Source: JBQLZO01 sp052168315
GTDB lineage: Bacteria > Planctomycetota > Phycisphaerae > Phycisphaerales > UBA1924
DNA: 64,000 nt
Direction of reading: 5' to 3'
Assembly (NCBI GenBank): GCA_052168315.1
Contig: JBQLZO010000050.1
Coordinates: 62,001-126,000 of the forward strand
Position 1 is the stretch's first letter; the number at the start of each line of letters is the position of its first letter. This document shows, piece after piece, positions 46,513 to 56,854 of the stretch. The translations under genes were made by a program, and so were the position numbers. A model generated the notes under the pieces. That model was not told the DNA's origin. It made no database searches and was given only the letters and a program-made list of their open reading frames with translations.

Positions 46513-48228
46513 TCACGCGTACGAATGCAGCCCCGAGATCACGAAGTTGATCACGATCCAGTTGAAGAGCATGACCCCGCACCCGATGATCGCCAGCAGC
46601 GCGGTCCAGAGCCCCTTGTCCCGCGTTTTCAGGCGGACATGGATCAGCACGAGGAACACGATGAAGGTGTTCAGCGCGAAGACCTCTTTCGGGTCCCAGC
46701 CCCAGGGGCGGCCCCACGAGTGGTCCGCCCAGATCGCGCCCATCACCAGGCCGGCCCAGAGCATGACGAACGAGAGTTCCATCAGCACGAGCGTCGCGCC
46801 GTCGAGCAGCTCCGTCAGCGAGCGCGACCGCCGCTTCTTGCCGGGCACGCCGGCGGCCTCATCGAGCAGCATCGCGGTTCCGGACTGCCGCGCGTAGTCC
46901 GCCGGGGCCCCGAACGCCCGCGCGACCACATAGATCAGGGCCGTCACCGACGCCATGAAGATCAGCGCGTACGACGCGATGATGACATTCGTGTGGATGT
47001 ACAGCCACAGGTCGTGCAGCACCGGCATCATGTTCGAGATGTTCGCATCGAGGTACGGCGAGTACTCGGCGGCCATCAGCGCCGTGCCGCACGCGGCCGC
47101 GGCCGCCAGCGCGAAGAAGTTCCTCAGCGGGGTCTTCCGGGCCACGAACTCCAGCACGAGCGCCAGCACCGCGCCGAACCACACCGAGGTCGTCACCGCC
47201 TCGAACATGTTCGAGTTCGGCCACCGCCCCGAGATCCACCACCGCCACGCGATGGCGATCGTCTGCATGACCAGCGACGCCGAGAACATCCCGAGCCCGA
47301 TGCTCCGCGCGCCATCCCAGCGGAACGCGATCGACATCAGCAGGAACGCCATGGTGAACATGTAGGGGATCCACAGCCAGGTCAGGTGCCCGAGCTTGAA
47401 GTAGATCGACTCCCAGAGCATCTTCGTGCGGCTCGGGTACACCTCGGGGTTCAGGCTGGCGGCCGTGGCGCTCAGCGAGACGATCGCGCGGTTTACCTGT
47501 CCGGCGTCCTGGGCCCGCCAGCCGTTGACGAGGTTCGCCCAGTCGCGGCGCAGGTCGAGCCGGATGTCCTCGGGGAGCGCCTCGCTCATCGGGTGCGTCG
47601 CGGTGTCGGGGAACAGGTCGTTGACGGACATCCAGGGGGTGTCCTGCGATGCGCCAGGCGGGGGCAGGATCCGCAGGTTCGTCGCGAGGAACTGCGGCTG
47701 CGACACGGTGAGCGCGCTCTCGATCTGGTTCACGAACTTGGCGGTGCGGATCAGGTCGGCCGACCAGGCGGTCATCAGCTGCCCGACGCCGCGCGTGTTC
47801 AGGAGGCGGGGCGCGATCAGCCCGGTGTCCAGGAACGCCTCGATCTGCTCCGGCGTGGCGATGGGCTCGGAGTCGAGCGCCTGGGCGATCTGCCGGCGCA
47901 TGGCCGGGTTCTTGACGCGGATGCACGGGATCGCGTCGTACGCCTCCGCGTTGAACATCATGTCGAGGTAGGTGAAGTCGTGGCGGTGCCCGCCAACGCG
48001 CCGCCCGCCGGACACGATCCCCATCATCTCCGAGGCGTGGGAATCGAACGACTTGATCCGCCCCTGCCGCTGCACCGCGGCCCGGTCCAGCGGCGTCAGG
48101 TCGACCTGGGCGGCGAACCCCTCGCCGGTCTTGCCCGCCCGCATCTGGACCATGCCGACCACGAGCGCCGCCAGAAACACCGCGATCGCGGCCCCGACGG
48201 CGAACTGTGTGATTCCACCAAGACGCAT
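46513..48228 (-). CDS. ccsA: Cytochrome c biogenesis protein CcsA/ResC
   Basis: 571 residues. The N-terminal half is one helix plus a long extracytoplasmic region; the C-terminal half has six or more helices and the haem-handling WWD motif (WADHSWGRPWGWDPKE, about residues 500-515). It forms the system II haem lyase with ResB. The ATG at 48228 shares one base with the ResB stop (TGATG); a GTG at 48231 is an alternative start. The long soluble insert before the membrane core is typical of planctomycete-type versions. Confidence 0.93.
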   Translation of the reverse strand: MRLGGITQFAVGAAIAVFLAALVVGMVQMRAGKTGEGFAAQVDLTPLDRAAVQRQGRIKSFDSHASEMMGIVSGGRRVGGHRHDFTYLDMMFNAEAYDAIPCIRVKNPAMRRQIAQALDSEPIATPEQIEAFLDTGLIAPRLLNTRGVGQLMTAWSADLIRTAKFVNQIESALTVSQPQFLATNLRILPPPGASQDTPWMSVNDLFPDTATHPMSEALPEDIRLDLRRDWANLVNGWRAQDAGQVNRAIVSLSATAASLNPEVYPSRTKMLWESIYFKLGHLTWLWIPYMFTMAFLLMSIAFRWDGARSIGLGMFSASLVMQTIAIAWRWWISGRWPNSNMFEAVTTSVWFGAVLALVLEFVARKTPLRNFFALAAAAACGTALMAAEYSPYLDANISNMMPVLHDLWLYIHTNVIIASYALIFMASVTALIYVVARAFGAPADYARQSGTAMLLDEAAGVPGKKRRSRSLTELLDGATLVLMELSFVMLWAGLVMGAIWADHSWGRPWGWDPKEVFALNTFIVFLVLIHVRLKTRDKGLWTALLAIIGCGVMLFNWIVINFVISGLHSYA

Positions 48229-50978
48229 CACTTCGGCTCCGTGCTGGAGGAACGATCCGATCCACGCGGCGCGACCACATTGGGTTCGCTGAGCGACGGA
48301 TCGAGCGCCACCATCGCGCTCTCGCTGATCTGGCCCGCCCCGGCGCCCGCGCCGCCTTCAGCGCCGCCGCCCAGACGCCGGTACACCGCGATCTCCCGCC
48401 GACGCTTGATGATCGGCTTGACATAGAACGCGTAGCACATCCCCGCCACCGACAGCGCGCACCCGAAGAGCATCGTCCAGACGCCCTCGCGGTTGCCCAC
48501 GCCCAGGCCGGTGAACGAGAACCCGGGGCGACCGGCTTCCCCCGGGGCCCGCGCGGGCTGCGGCGCATCCCAGAACGACTGGAAGTACCAGTGTCGGCGG
48601 CGGGACACCGGATCGTTGGTCGAGATGTCCTGCACCTGCGACCACTCGGCGCCCGGATCGTCGCGGTCGCGGAAGCGGACCAGCGAGTGCCAGTCGCGAA
48701 TCTCCAGCGTGTTGCCGGTGAACCCGCCGACATGGGTCCGCAGCCGGAAGTCATCGAGCCGGACCTCGGAGGGCATCTCCTGCCGCTGCCGGGCGTACCG
48801 GACTTCCAGGCGCTCCCCGGAGGGAAGGTCGAAGAACGCGGAGCGGGCCGAGGCGATGCCGACCCGCTCATAGATGTCATCGTCGCTGACATAGGGGTTG
48901 TACGGGAGCCAGGCACGCTGCGTCCGCCCCTCGGGGAACGCCACTTCGACCAGGATCATGGCCCCCGACCGCGCCCGATCGATGTCCGCATCGCGCTGGC
49001 GCTCCGGCACGATCAGCGGGCGCGACCGCATCACGCCCCGCGTGATCAGCCGCTCCACGGCCAGCGATGACCCATCCTTCAGCGGTGCCGCGACGCCCAC
49101 GCGGAGCGTCGACTCCGCGATCACGCTCTCGTTCCCCCGATCGATCATGCGGAGCCCGATCGGCGGCGGCCCGGCGATCACCTTCGTCCGCCACGCACCC
49201 CCGGAACCGAAGAACACCCGCACCCGCTCATCGAGCGTCCGCGGGGAGTTGATCGGATCGAACCCCGGTGGCGGATTGCTGGGGATGTCGAGGCTCTGGC
49301 TCGGATCCTCGAACGCCCACCGCGAGAACGACTCGCCCTCGGGGTTGATGAAATCGACCACCGCCAGCGACACCGGCGGCTGGCCGGGCGTGACGGAGAG
49401 CCCACGCAGCACCTCGCGCACCCGGAACCGCCACTCGGTGCCGGGGATCGCCTCCGGCTCGACCATGGCTCCCAGGCGCTCCGGCGAGACTTCCACGCTG
49501 GCTCCGGCTTCGGGCACGGCGATGGTGATGCGTGTCGCCAGGCTCTCGAGCAGCGCTGCGTACTCGCGCTCCGATCCCACCCACCGGAACTCCAGCAGCC
49601 CCCCCGCCACGCTGTTGGCCATCGGGTCCAGGGCAATCATCTGCCGGCGCGTCACGCGCCCGTTCGGCTCGCGCAGCGCCAGGTCGACCCCCGGGTTGAA
49701 CGCGGCATCCTCGCCGCCCTCGACCAGCCGCTCCTGCATCACCGCGTACCGGAGGTGCCCGATCACACGCAGGGAGACGCCTCCGGCATCCTCGCGGGCC
49801 GCATCGGTCAGCAGCACGCGGACATCGATGGGATCGAGCCGGAGTTCCTCGGCCGCGGAGTTCGCCCACACCAGGTTCTGCTCGGGCAGGTAGTCGTTGT
49901 ACCGGGGCAGGGAATCGATGGGCGCTTCCTGCCAGCCGCGCTCGCCCTCGGACCGCAGGTAGATCGCGTGCGAGTCCTTGAGCCAGAATTCATGCTGCGG
50001 CACCGGGGTCATGGTCAGCGTCACGCGATCGTCCACGAAGCGCGCGCCGCCGAACTCGGGCATGTTCCGGACCAGCCCGCGGCCCTCGATCAGGTCTTCA
50101 TCGAGTTCGGGATGGTCCTTGACCACCCGCCGCGTGAACCGCGTGCCGTCCGGGCCTTCGACCAGCACGAACGCGGAGTAGGCCGTGGAACCGCCAGCGC
50201 CCGCATCGCCGCCATCCGCGCCGGTGCCCGGCTCCAGCGGCATCAACGGGCTCACCTGACGCACCGAGAACCGCCAGACGCCATCCGCGCCCGTCAGTGT
50301 CGCGGTGTCTCCCGGTGAGGGCGCGAGCCGCGCGGTCCCCTCCACGCCCCGCACGCCGGCGACGATGTCCCGGCGCACCACCGGCGCATCGCCCTCGAAC
50401 TTGGTTCCGAAGTACAGCAGCGCGCCGGCCGTGAGGATCACGATCCCCGTGTGGATCATCCACACGCCCAGCTTGACCAGATTGAAGGGGATCTTCCGGA
50501 TCGTCACGATCGTGATGTTCGCGGCCAGCAGCACGCAGTTGATCAGGAAGAACCAGGTGTGGAACCACTCGAACTCGGTCATCTCGAACACGCGCCACTG
50601 ACGCGGCATCTCGTGCACGAACCGGAAGCCGTCCTCGCCCATCACCGGGTACAGGATGCCGGCCGAGCCGATCGACGAGTAGAAGAACAGGATCACCAGC
50701 AGCCAGATCCCGAACCACACGCTGGAGAGCAGTTCGATCGGCGCACGCAGCACGAGCGGGAGTTGTGCGATGCGCGAGCCCGCCCGTCCACCGGCGCGAC
50801 CCTCGGGCCCCGCTGCCATATCCGGTCCCGGCCCCGCCGCCCGGCGTTGCCCGGGGCTCGCCGACCCTCTGCCATCGTCTGATCCGTTGGCCACCGTTGC
50901 TCCGTGCTCGATGCTGCGCTCCGGGGGCGACCAGCGCCCCGACCAAGCCCCCTCCCTGACCTCGGGACGGGTCGCCAT
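48228..50978 (-). CDS. resB: Cytochrome c biogenesis protein ResB, unusually large
   Basis: 916 residues, roughly twice many ResB proteins. Three N-terminal helices (SVWFGIWLLVILFFYSSIGSAG; FFLINCVLLAANITIVTI; VKLGVWMIHTGIVILTAGALLYFG) precede a ~600-residue extracytoplasmic region rich in beta strands, then a final helix (TMLFGCALSVAGMCYAFYVKPII) before a low-complexity tail. It holds apocytochrome c and haem with CcsA. The start is uncertain: ATG 50978 is used, 50819 is another option. Confidence 0.85.
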   Translation of the reverse strand: MATRPEVREGAWSGRWSPPERSIEHGATVANGSDDGRGSASPGQRRAAGPGPDMAAGPEGRAGGRAGSRIAQLPLVLRAPIELLSSVWFGIWLLVILFFYSSIGSAGILYPVMGEDGFRFVHEMPRQWRVFEMTEFEWFHTWFFLINCVLLAANITIVTIRKIPFNLVKLGVWMIHTGIVILTAGALLYFGTKFEGDAPVVRRDIVAGVRGVEGTARLAPSPGDTATLTGADGVWRFSVRQVSPLMPLEPGTGADGGDAGAGGSTAYSAFVLVEGPDGTRFTRRVVKDHPELDEDLIEGRGLVRNMPEFGGARFVDDRVTLTMTPVPQHEFWLKDSHAIYLRSEGERGWQEAPIDSLPRYNDYLPEQNLVWANSAAEELRLDPIDVRVLLTDAAREDAGGVSLRVIGHLRYAVMQERLVEGGEDAAFNPGVDLALREPNGRVTRRQMIALDPMANSVAGGLLEFRWVGSEREYAALLESLATRITIAVPEAGASVEVSPERLGAMVEPEAIPGTEWRFRVREVLRGLSVTPGQPPVSLAVVDFINPEGESFSRWAFEDPSQSLDIPSNPPPGFDPINSPRTLDERVRVFFGSGGAWRTKVIAGPPPIGLRMIDRGNESVIAESTLRVGVAAPLKDGSSLAVERLITRGVMRSRPLIVPERQRDADIDRARSGAMILVEVAFPEGRTQRAWLPYNPYVSDDDIYERVGIASARSAFFDLPSGERLEVRYARQRQEMPSEVRLDDFRLRTHVGGFTGNTLEIRDWHSLVRFRDRDDPGAEWSQVQDISTNDPVSRRRHWYFQSFWDAPQPARAPGEAGRPGFSFTGLGVGNREGVWTMLFGCALSVAGMCYAFYVKPIIKRRREIAVYRRLGGGAEGGAGAGAGQISESAMVALDPSLSEPNVVAPRGSDRSSSTEPK

Positions 50979-51205
50979 CCTATGCGGATCCGCACGCCCG
51001 GCCCCGAACCGAACCCTTCGATCGCACTCCCAAGGGAATCCCCTTGGATCGCCCATCGTTTCGATGGCGGCGCTGCCGGGATGCGGCCCGCGCCCGAAAG
51101 TAAAGCGTTTCAGCCAACCGTATACTCCCGGCCCGCGCACGCCACCGCGGCGCGGTTCGACCCACCGATTCCCCCGCACCACGGGGGTGGAAGGCGCGCC
51201 AGCAG

Positions 51206-53488
51206 ATGGGCAAGAAGCCGACGCCGAAGAAGAAGACCCCGTCCAAATCCGGGCCGAAGGGCGCATCGCGGACCGGTGCGCGCCGGGGCGCGGGCGGCAA
51301 GGCCAAGCCCGCGCCGGCATCGTCGGCGAAGAAGTCGCCCGCTCGGGGCGCAGCGCCGAAGCCCGCCCCCGCGCGGAAGCTCACCGGGGTGATGCTCCGA
51401 CTGGACCGCCTCGCGCGCAATCTCTGGTGGACCTGGACGCCCCGCGCCCGGCGGCTCTTCGAGGGACTCGATCCCGGGCTGTGGAAGTCCACGCATCATG
51501 CGCCGATCCGGGTGCTGCACGAACTCTCGGACACGCGGGTGGCAGCCCTTGAGACCGATGAGCGCTTCCTGGCCGAGCTCGCCGGCGTCGAGGGCGAGCT
51601 CGCGGACTACCTGAAGACCAAGTCCTGGTTCGAGAAGACGCACGCGCAGCGCACCACTGGAAAGCCGCTCCGGGTCGCCTACTTCTGCATGGAGTACGGG
51701 ATCCACGAGTCGCTCCCGCTCTACTCCGGCGGGCTGGGCATGCTCGCGGGCGACCATCTGAAGTCCGCGTCCGATCTGGGCATCCCGCTGTGCGCGATCG
51801 GCATCCTCTGGCGGAAGGGCTACTACCAGCAGGAGATCACGCACGAGGGACAGGTCAGGGTCCATTACCCTCCCTACGACTTCCGGCACCTGCCCATCAA
51901 CGACACCGGCAAGTCCTTCAAGATGGACATCGGCGGACGCGGCGTGAAGGTCAAGGTCTGGTCGCTGACCATCGGGCGCATCAACCTCTACCTGCTCGAC
52001 ACCGACCTGCCCGACAACCACAAGGATGACCGCGCGCTGACCTCGAACCTGTACGGCGTCGGCAAGCCCGATTACCGGCTCCGGCAAGAACTGCTCCTCG
52101 GCGTCGGCGGGCTGCACGCGCTCGATGCGCTGAAGATCCAGCCCACGGTCGTTCACCTGAACGAGGGCCACGCCGCGTTCGCGGGGCTCGAGCGGGTCCG
52201 CCGCCTGGTTCGCAAGGGCGCCGAGTACGACGATGGCGTGGAGGCCGTGCGGCGCTCGACCGTTTTCACGACCCACACCCCGGTCCCGGCCGGGCACGAC
52301 CGTTTCGAGCCCAAGCTGATCACGAAGTTCCTCAAGCCCATCGCCGACCAAGTCGGGCTCTCGCCGAACCAGCTCCTGGCCCTCGGGCGCATGTCGGACA
52401 CCAACAAGGGCGAGACTTTCTGCATGACCGTGCTGGCGCTCAAGCTCGCCGAGCGCTGCAATGGCGTGGCCGAACTGCATGGGCAGGTCTCCCGCGACAT
52501 GTGGAAGCTGCTGTACGGAGTCACAGAAGACAACCCCGGGCCCGAGCAGGTGCCCATCGGGCATGTGACCAACGGCATCCACCCGCAGTCATGGATCGCC
52601 GAGGAAACCCACGAGTTCTACGACGAGCATCTCAAGCCAAAGTGGAACGGATCCGGCCCCGACGACGACTGGTGGGCCCGCGCCACCGATGTGCCGGATG
52701 AGGCGTTCTGGAATCTCCGCCAGCGTCTCAAGAAGAAGCTCGTCACGCGTGTGCGAGAGCTGATGCGCGATCAACTGGTCATGCACCAGGCCTCCGATGC
52801 CGACCTCAACGCGCTGTTCGACACCTTCCACGAGAGCGCGCTGACCATCGGCTTCGCCCGGCGGTTCGCGACCTACAAGCGGGCCACGCTGATCTTCCGC
52901 GATGCCGATCGGCTCGCGAAGATCATCAACGATCGACAGCGCCCGGTGCAGTTCCTCTTCGCCGGCAAGGCCCACCCCGCGGATGCGGAGGGCAATGAGT
53001 TCGTGCGGCTTGTCCACAAAATGACGCGCGACGAGCGCTTCCGCGGGCGCATCTATCTGCTGCAGAACTACGACAAGTCGATCGGCGAGCTGCTCACCTC
53101 GGGCACCGATGTGTGGCTGAACAACCCCATCCGGCCGATGGAGGCATCCGGCACCTCCGGCATGAAGCCGCCGCTCAACGGCGGGATCAACTGCTCGATC
53201 CTCGATGGCTGGTGGCCGGAGGGCTTCAACGGGCACAACGGCTGGGCGCTGGGCGATGGCTCGCAACTCCCCGACCGCGAGGAGCAGGACGACCGGGATG
53301 CGAATGCGATCTACGAGACGCTCGAGAGCGAGGTCATCCCCGCGTACTACGAGCACGACCACGCCGGCATCCCCCGCCGCTGGACGACCATGATGCGCGA
53401 GTCGATGCGTTCGTGCGGTGCCAAGTTCTCCACGCACCGGATGCTCGCGGACTACACCCGGCATTACTATCTGCCCGCCCACGGGTGA
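51206..53488 (+). CDS. glgP: Alpha-glucan (glycogen/maltodextrin) phosphorylase with basic N-terminal tail
   Basis: 760 residues of the short GT35 phosphorylase branch; releases glucose-1-phosphate from alpha-glucans. RVAYFCMEYGIHESLPLYSGGLGMLAGDHLKSASD, VVHLNEGHAA, VFTTHTPVPAGHD, GFARRFATYKRATL and the pyridoxal-phosphate lysine of SGTSGMKPPLNG (Lys654) are visible. The first ~57 residues are almost only K, P, S, A, R and G, like a histone H1-type tail. It is divergent from resB and fits with the secreted amylase in glucan use. Confidence 0.93.
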   Translation: MGKKPTPKKKTPSKSGPKGASRTGARRGAGGKAKPAPASSAKKSPARGAAPKPAPARKLTGVMLRLDRLARNLWWTWTPRARRLFEGLDPGLWKSTHHAPIRVLHELSDTRVAALETDERFLAELAGVEGELADYLKTKSWFEKTHAQRTTGKPLRVAYFCMEYGIHESLPLYSGGLGMLAGDHLKSASDLGIPLCAIGILWRKGYYQQEITHEGQVRVHYPPYDFRHLPINDTGKSFKMDIGGRGVKVKVWSLTIGRINLYLLDTDLPDNHKDDRALTSNLYGVGKPDYRLRQELLLGVGGLHALDALKIQPTVVHLNEGHAAFAGLERVRRLVRKGAEYDDGVEAVRRSTVFTTHTPVPAGHDRFEPKLITKFLKPIADQVGLSPNQLLALGRMSDTNKGETFCMTVLALKLAERCNGVAELHGQVSRDMWKLLYGVTEDNPGPEQVPIGHVTNGIHPQSWIAEETHEFYDEHLKPKWNGSGPDDDWWARATDVPDEAFWNLRQRLKKKLVTRVRELMRDQLVMHQASDADLNALFDTFHESALTIGFARRFATYKRATLIFRDADRLAKIINDRQRPVQFLFAGKAHPADAEGNEFVRLVHKMTRDERFRGRIYLLQNYDKSIGELLTSGTDVWLNNPIRPMEASGTSGMKPPLNGGINCSILDGWWPEGFNGHNGWALGDGSQLPDREEQDDRDANAIYETLESEVIPAYYEHDHAGIPRRWTTMMRESMRSCGAKFSTHRMLADYTRHYYLPAHG

Positions 53489-53575
53489 ACGCCGCCGCGC
53501 CATCGCCTCCTTGTCCACCCGGCGGCCCCCCTCTCAGCCCCCCGGCCCCAGCATCCCCCGGGCCCCGGAGACGCC

Positions 53576-56500
53576 ATGGCAACGACGCAGCTCGCATCCA
53601 CCAGCACCGATCGCCCCACCGGGCCCGTGCACCGCATCGAGATCCGCGCTGCGACCGCGGATGCGGATCCCCGCGGGGCCAGCGTGCGGAGGACCGCGGG
53701 CGCGGCGCTGGGGATCGAGGTGCCGCGGATCGAGACCGCCCGGGTGTACCTCATCGCCGGGCGGTTCGACGCCGAGGACCTGACCACGATCGCCGAGCAG
53801 CTGCTGGCCAACCCGGTGCTGGAGCGGTGGATGATCGGGGCCGCCCCGATCGCGCCCGGGGCCGAGGTGATCGATGTCCACCCGCTCCCGGGCGTGATGG
53901 ACCCGGCCGCAGCGACGGTGGAAGCGGCGGTCCGCGACCTCGTCGGCGATCGCCCCCTGGGCGTCACGACCGGCGTGCGGTACGACCTGCACGGCGTGCA
54001 CGCCGCGGATGCGGACCGGATCGCGCGGGAGCTGCTGGCCACCACGGCGATCGAGTCCATCCACCGGCGGCCTTGGTGCCCCGCGGCGTTCCCGGCCCCG
54101 GCCGAGCCGGACCAGGCCGTCCGGCGCATCGACATCCGCTCGCTCGACGATGAGGCGCTGATGGAGCTCTCCCGCAGGGGGCACCTGTTCCTCGACCTGA
54201 ACGAGATGCGGGCCATCCGGGAGCACTTTTCCGCCATCGGGCGCGAGCCCACCGATGTCGAGCTCGAGACCATCGCCCAGACCTGGTCCGAGCACTGCGT
54301 CCACAAGACGCTCAAGTCCACCATCACCTATCGCCACGCGGGCGGCACGCTCGAGCACGACCTCATCGACTGGTCGGCACGCCCCCACCACGACACCCAC
54401 CCCGACGGCAGCGTGACCATCCACAACCTGCTCAAGGCCACCGTCGCCGCAGCCACGCACGAGCTGATCGCCGAGGGACTCGACTGGACGCTTTCGGTGT
54501 TCGTCGACAACGCCGGCGTGATCCGGTTCGATGACGAATGGGGCGTGTGCGTGAAGGTCGAGACCCACAATCGGCCCTCGGCCATCGAGCCGTACGGCGG
54601 GGCCGCGACCGGCATCGGCGGATGCATCCGCGACATCATGGGCACCGGGCTGGCCGCACGCCCCATCGCCAGCACCGATGTGTTCTGTGTCGCCTCGCCC
54701 TTCGGGCCCGAGCAAGAGGACCGCTTCGTTCCCGACGATGCGGCGACCGCCGCGCCCGCGCTGAGCGCCATCAACCCGTCGCCGATCCCGCCGGGCGTGC
54801 TGCACCCGCGCCGCGTGCTGACGCGCGTGATCGAGGGCGTCCGCGACTACGGCAACCGCATGGGCATCCCCACGGTCAACGGCTGCGTGTCCTTCGACAA
54901 CCGGTACATCGGCAACCCGCTCGTGTTCGCCGGGTGCGTCGGGCTGATCCCCGCGGACCTGTCGGGGCACGATGGGTCCGGGCACGCGCGCCCGGGCGAT
55001 CTGATCGTCGTGCTCGGCGGGCGCACCGGCAAGGATGGCATCCACGGGGCGACCTTCTCATCGGGAGAGCTCACGCACACCCACTCCGACGAGTTCGCCC
55101 ACGCCGTGCAGATCGGCAACGCCATCGAACAGAAGCGCACGCTCGATGCGATCATGCGGGCCCGGGACTTCATTGATCCGGCCACCGGCGCCCGCCGGTG
55201 CCTGTTCAGCGCCATCACCGACTGCGGCGCGGGCGGGTTCTCCTCGGCCATCGGCGAGATGGGCGAGCGCATCGGCGCTGAGGTCCACCTCGACCGGGCG
55301 CCCCTCAAGTACGCCGGGCTGCGGTACGACGAGATCTGGATCAGCGAGTCGCAGGAGCGGATGGTGCTGGGCGTGCCCCGCGCCGACCTGGAGGCGCTGG
55401 GCGAGATCTGCCGCGCTGAGCATGTCGAACTCGCGGTGCTCGGAGAGTTCGGGCGCACCGACGCGGATGACCGCCCCGAACTCATCCTCCGCTTCGAGGA
55501 GCAGGAGGTCGCGCGCCTGCCCATGGCGCTGCTCCACGACGGCATCCCGATGCCCACCCGGCGCGCCGCTTGGCCGGCGAAGCGCGAGGAGCCCGCCAGC
55601 GCCGCCCGCGCCGCCGCCAAGGCCCCATCGGCGAGCGGCATCGCCTCCACGCTCACCGACCTGCTCCCCTGCCTGCTGGCGCACCCCAACATCGCGTCCA
55701 AGCGCTGGCTCGTCCGCCAGTACGACCACGAGGTGCAGGGCAACACGATCGGCAAGCCCTTCGTCGGGCACCAGTCCGAACGCCACGGCGTCTCCGGCCC
55801 CGCCAACAGCGCTGTCATCCAGCCCATCCCCGGACGCGACCGCGCCATCGCGCTGGGCAACGGGCTCCAGACCCGCCTCGGGCATCCCGATGTCCCCGGG
55901 AGCGATCCCTACACCATGGCGCTGGCGGCCATCGACGAGTGCATCCGGAACCTCGTCTGCTCCGGCGCCGACCCGGCGCGGATCGCCATCCTCGACAACT
56001 TCTGCTGGCCATCGTGCGGCAACGAGCACAACCTCGGGGCCCTCGTCCGCGCCGCCGAGGGCTGCTACGACGCCGCAAAGCTCTTCCGCACGCCGTTCAT
56101 CTCCGGCAAGGACTCGCTCAACAACCAGTTCCGGTACCGCGATGAGCACGGGCAGGAGCGGCTCATCGAGATCCCGCCCACGCTGCTCATCTCCGGCATC
56201 GGCATCGTCCCAGCGCTGTCGCGCATCACCACAATGGACGCGAAGGCGCCGGGCAACACCCTCCTCCTCGTCGGCCCGGACGCCGTGACCACGCTCGGAG
56301 CGCAGGCCCACGCCGCCACGGATGCCCTGCCATCGATGCGCACCGGGCACGAGCACGCCGAGCCGGCGCGTCTCATCGCCGAGACCATCCGCGAGCATGC
56401 CCCGCGGACCGCCGCCGCCGTCGCCGCGCTGATCGCGCGCGGGCACATCGCCGCGGCCCACGATGTCTCCGATGGCGGGCTCATCGCCGCACTGGCCGAG

Positions 56501-56830
56501 ATGCTCATCGCGGCCTACGACGAAGACAACAACACGGGGTGCGGGCTCCGGCTCAACGCGCAGCTCATCGCCCACGATCCGGGCGATGCGCTGCTCGCCC
56601 TGCTCTCGGAAGATCCGTGCCGCTATGTGCTCGAGGTCCGGGGCGAGAGCGTCAACGAGGCCCGCGCAGCGCTCATCGCCGCCCAGGTGCCCCACATCGC
56701 CCTCGGCATGCTCACCGATGAGCCCACCCTCACCATCACCCACGCCCATACTCAGACCCACACCGACCAATCCTCATGGCCGATCGCCACGCTCCGCGAT
56801 GCCTGGCTCGGCACCTTCGCCGACTGGTAA
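53576..56830 (+). CDS. purL: Phosphoribosylformylglycinamidine synthase PurL with tandem PurS-like N-terminus
   Basis: 1084 residues, step 4 of purine synthesis. Residues ~20-95 and ~97-175 are two related PurS-like units (LLANPVLERWMIG; LLATTAIESIHRR). Then come the linker and synthetase blocks: TWSEHCVHKTLKS, VKVETHNRPSAIEPYGGAATGIGG, NGCVSFDNRY, GGRTGKDGIHGATFSS, GNTIGKPFVGHQSERHGV, NFCWPS, SGKDSLNNQF and HDVSDGGLIAAL. No glutaminase (PurQ) domain is attached, so PurQ must be separate. GGAG precedes the ATG by 6 nt. Confidence 0.95.
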   Translation: MATTQLASTSTDRPTGPVHRIEIRAATADADPRGASVRRTAGAALGIEVPRIETARVYLIAGRFDAEDLTTIAEQLLANPVLERWMIGAAPIAPGAEVIDVHPLPGVMDPAAATVEAAVRDLVGDRPLGVTTGVRYDLHGVHAADADRIARELLATTAIESIHRRPWCPAAFPAPAEPDQAVRRIDIRSLDDEALMELSRRGHLFLDLNEMRAIREHFSAIGREPTDVELETIAQTWSEHCVHKTLKSTITYRHAGGTLEHDLIDWSARPHHDTHPDGSVTIHNLLKATVAAATHELIAEGLDWTLSVFVDNAGVIRFDDEWGVCVKVETHNRPSAIEPYGGAATGIGGCIRDIMGTGLAARPIASTDVFCVASPFGPEQEDRFVPDDAATAAPALSAINPSPIPPGVLHPRRVLTRVIEGVRDYGNRMGIPTVNGCVSFDNRYIGNPLVFAGCVGLIPADLSGHDGSGHARPGDLIVVLGGRTGKDGIHGATFSSGELTHTHSDEFAHAVQIGNAIEQKRTLDAIMRARDFIDPATGARRCLFSAITDCGAGGFSSAIGEMGERIGAEVHLDRAPLKYAGLRYDEIWISESQERMVLGVPRADLEALGEICRAEHVELAVLGEFGRTDADDRPELILRFEEQEVARLPMALLHDGIPMPTRRAAWPAKREEPASAARAAAKAPSASGIASTLTDLLPCLLAHPNIASKRWLVRQYDHEVQGNTIGKPFVGHQSERHGVSGPANSAVIQPIPGRDRAIALGNGLQTRLGHPDVPGSDPYTMALAAIDECIRNLVCSGADPARIAILDNFCWPSCGNEHNLGALVRAAEGCYDAAKLFRTPFISGKDSLNNQFRYRDEHGQERLIEIPPTLLISGIGIVPALSRITTMDAKAPGNTLLLVGPDAVTTLGAQAHAATDALPSMRTGHEHAEPARLIAETIREHAPRTAAAVAALIARGHIAAAHDVSDGGLIAALAEMLIAAYDEDNNTGCGLRLNAQLIAHDPGDALLALLSEDPCRYVLEVRGESVNEARAALIAAQVPHIALGMLTDEPTLTITHAHTQTHTDQSSWPIATLRDAWLGTFADW

Positions 56831-56854
56831 CCCCCCAACCCCCCACTCTCCCCG

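Noticed and set aside
46213..48426. 737-codon plus frame over ccsA
   Set aside because: Shadow of the membrane protein gene; composition is Arg/His/Gln-rich without domains.
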